Shown here: in pieces, positions 5,040-5,075 of the stretch
How the letters are laid out: each line of letters starts with the position of its first letter
How positions within the stretch are numbered: position 1 is the stretch's first letter
Source: Lactobacillus sp.
GTDB taxonomy: Bacteria; Bacillota; Bacilli; Lactobacillales; Lactobacillaceae
Direction of reading: 5' to 3'
Assembly (NCBI GenBank): GCA_003482405.1
Contig: DMZB01000235.1
Coordinates: 11,147 to 16,221, forward strand
Length of the DNA: 5,075 bases
Notes under the pieces: generated by a model
The model's database searches: none
What the model was told of the DNA's origin: nothing
What the model saw: the letters and a program-made list of their open reading frames with translations, nothing else
Translations under genes and position numbers: made by a program

Positions 5040-5068
5040 AGTATAGTTAACAAATCCCCTGCTGTCAA
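5040..5068 (-). promoter_or_regulatory. Near-consensus promoter of the VOC gene
   Basis: On the minus strand TTGACA (5063-5068) is a perfect -35 box and TATACT (5040-5045) is a -10 box with five of six matches; the spacer is 17 bp. Transcription would begin near 5033, about 20 bases before ATT 5013, which fits translation starting upstream of 4959. Confidence 0.85.
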
Positions 5069-5075
5069 TTTGACA
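5063..5075. repeat. Perfect TGTCAA-T-TTGACA palindrome; back-to-back -35 boxes at the window edge
   Basis: TGTCAA (5063-5068) and TTGACA (5070-5075) are perfect reverse complements separated by one base. The left arm is the VOC gene's -35 box on the minus strand. The right arm would be a perfect -35 for a promoter reading out of the window on the plus strand, whose -10 box cannot be seen. It could also be an operator half-site pair. Confidence 0.6.

Noticed and set aside
1..5075. Search for CRISPR arrays, tRNA or rRNA genes, riboswitches, insertion sequences, integrases or phage genes
   Set aside because: No regularly spaced repeats, no cloverleaf or conserved riboswitch core, and no transposase or integrase motifs were seen on either strand.

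Overview
The window looks like chromosome from a low-to-moderate GC Gram-positive bacterium, most likely a member of the Lactobacillaceae. The reasons are strong AGGAGG-type ribosome binding sites, short intergenic gaps, intrinsic terminators with T-tracts, and protein types common in lactobacilli: a Flavodoxin_4-type flavodoxin next to an NAD(P)-binding oxidoreductase, a TMEM175/DUF1211 membrane protein, an XRE regulator with a membrane tail, an HSL-type esterase and a PhnB-like VOC protein. The genus cannot be fixed from this sequence alone.

Layout. (1) 1-667: a complete type II toxin-antitoxin operon, yefM-yoeB, with its own promoter and a paired TGTACA operator over the -35 box. (2) 672-1241, minus strand: a six-helix TMEM175-family protein whose stop codon lies 4 bases from the yoeB stop. 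(3) 1242-1342: a divergent intergenic region with a near-perfect 20-bp palindrome. (4) 1343-2513: a two-gene operon of flavodoxin and NAD(P)-binding oxidoreductase, closed by an intrinsic terminator at 2540-2573. (5) 2669-3205: an XRE regulator with three predicted membrane helices. (6) 3285-4422: a 53-residue membrane miniprotein and, one base later, an alpha/beta-hydrolase esterase, closed by a 19-bp perfect hairpin. (7) 4519 to about 5013, minus strand: a VOC-family protein whose conserved N-terminus has no standard start codon, driven by a near-consensus promoter at 5040-5068.

How the parts work together. YefM neutralises the YoeB ribosome-dependent mRNA endonuclease and, with it, probably represses the operon. 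The flavodoxin/oxidoreductase pair looks like a small redox module, probably controlled through the 1263-1282 palindrome by a regulator that is not in the window. The small membrane protein and the esterase are probably translationally coupled. No regulatory link between the XRE gene and the esterase pair is proven.

No CRISPR array, tRNA, rRNA, transposase, integrase or phage gene is visible. Nothing here is clearly a new multi-gene system. The best leads are a strong internal ribosome binding site and ATG that split the XRE regulator exactly between its DNA-binding and membrane domains, the 53-residue miniprotein, the start of the VOC gene, and the two palindromic operators. No intergenic stretch exceeds 300 bases.
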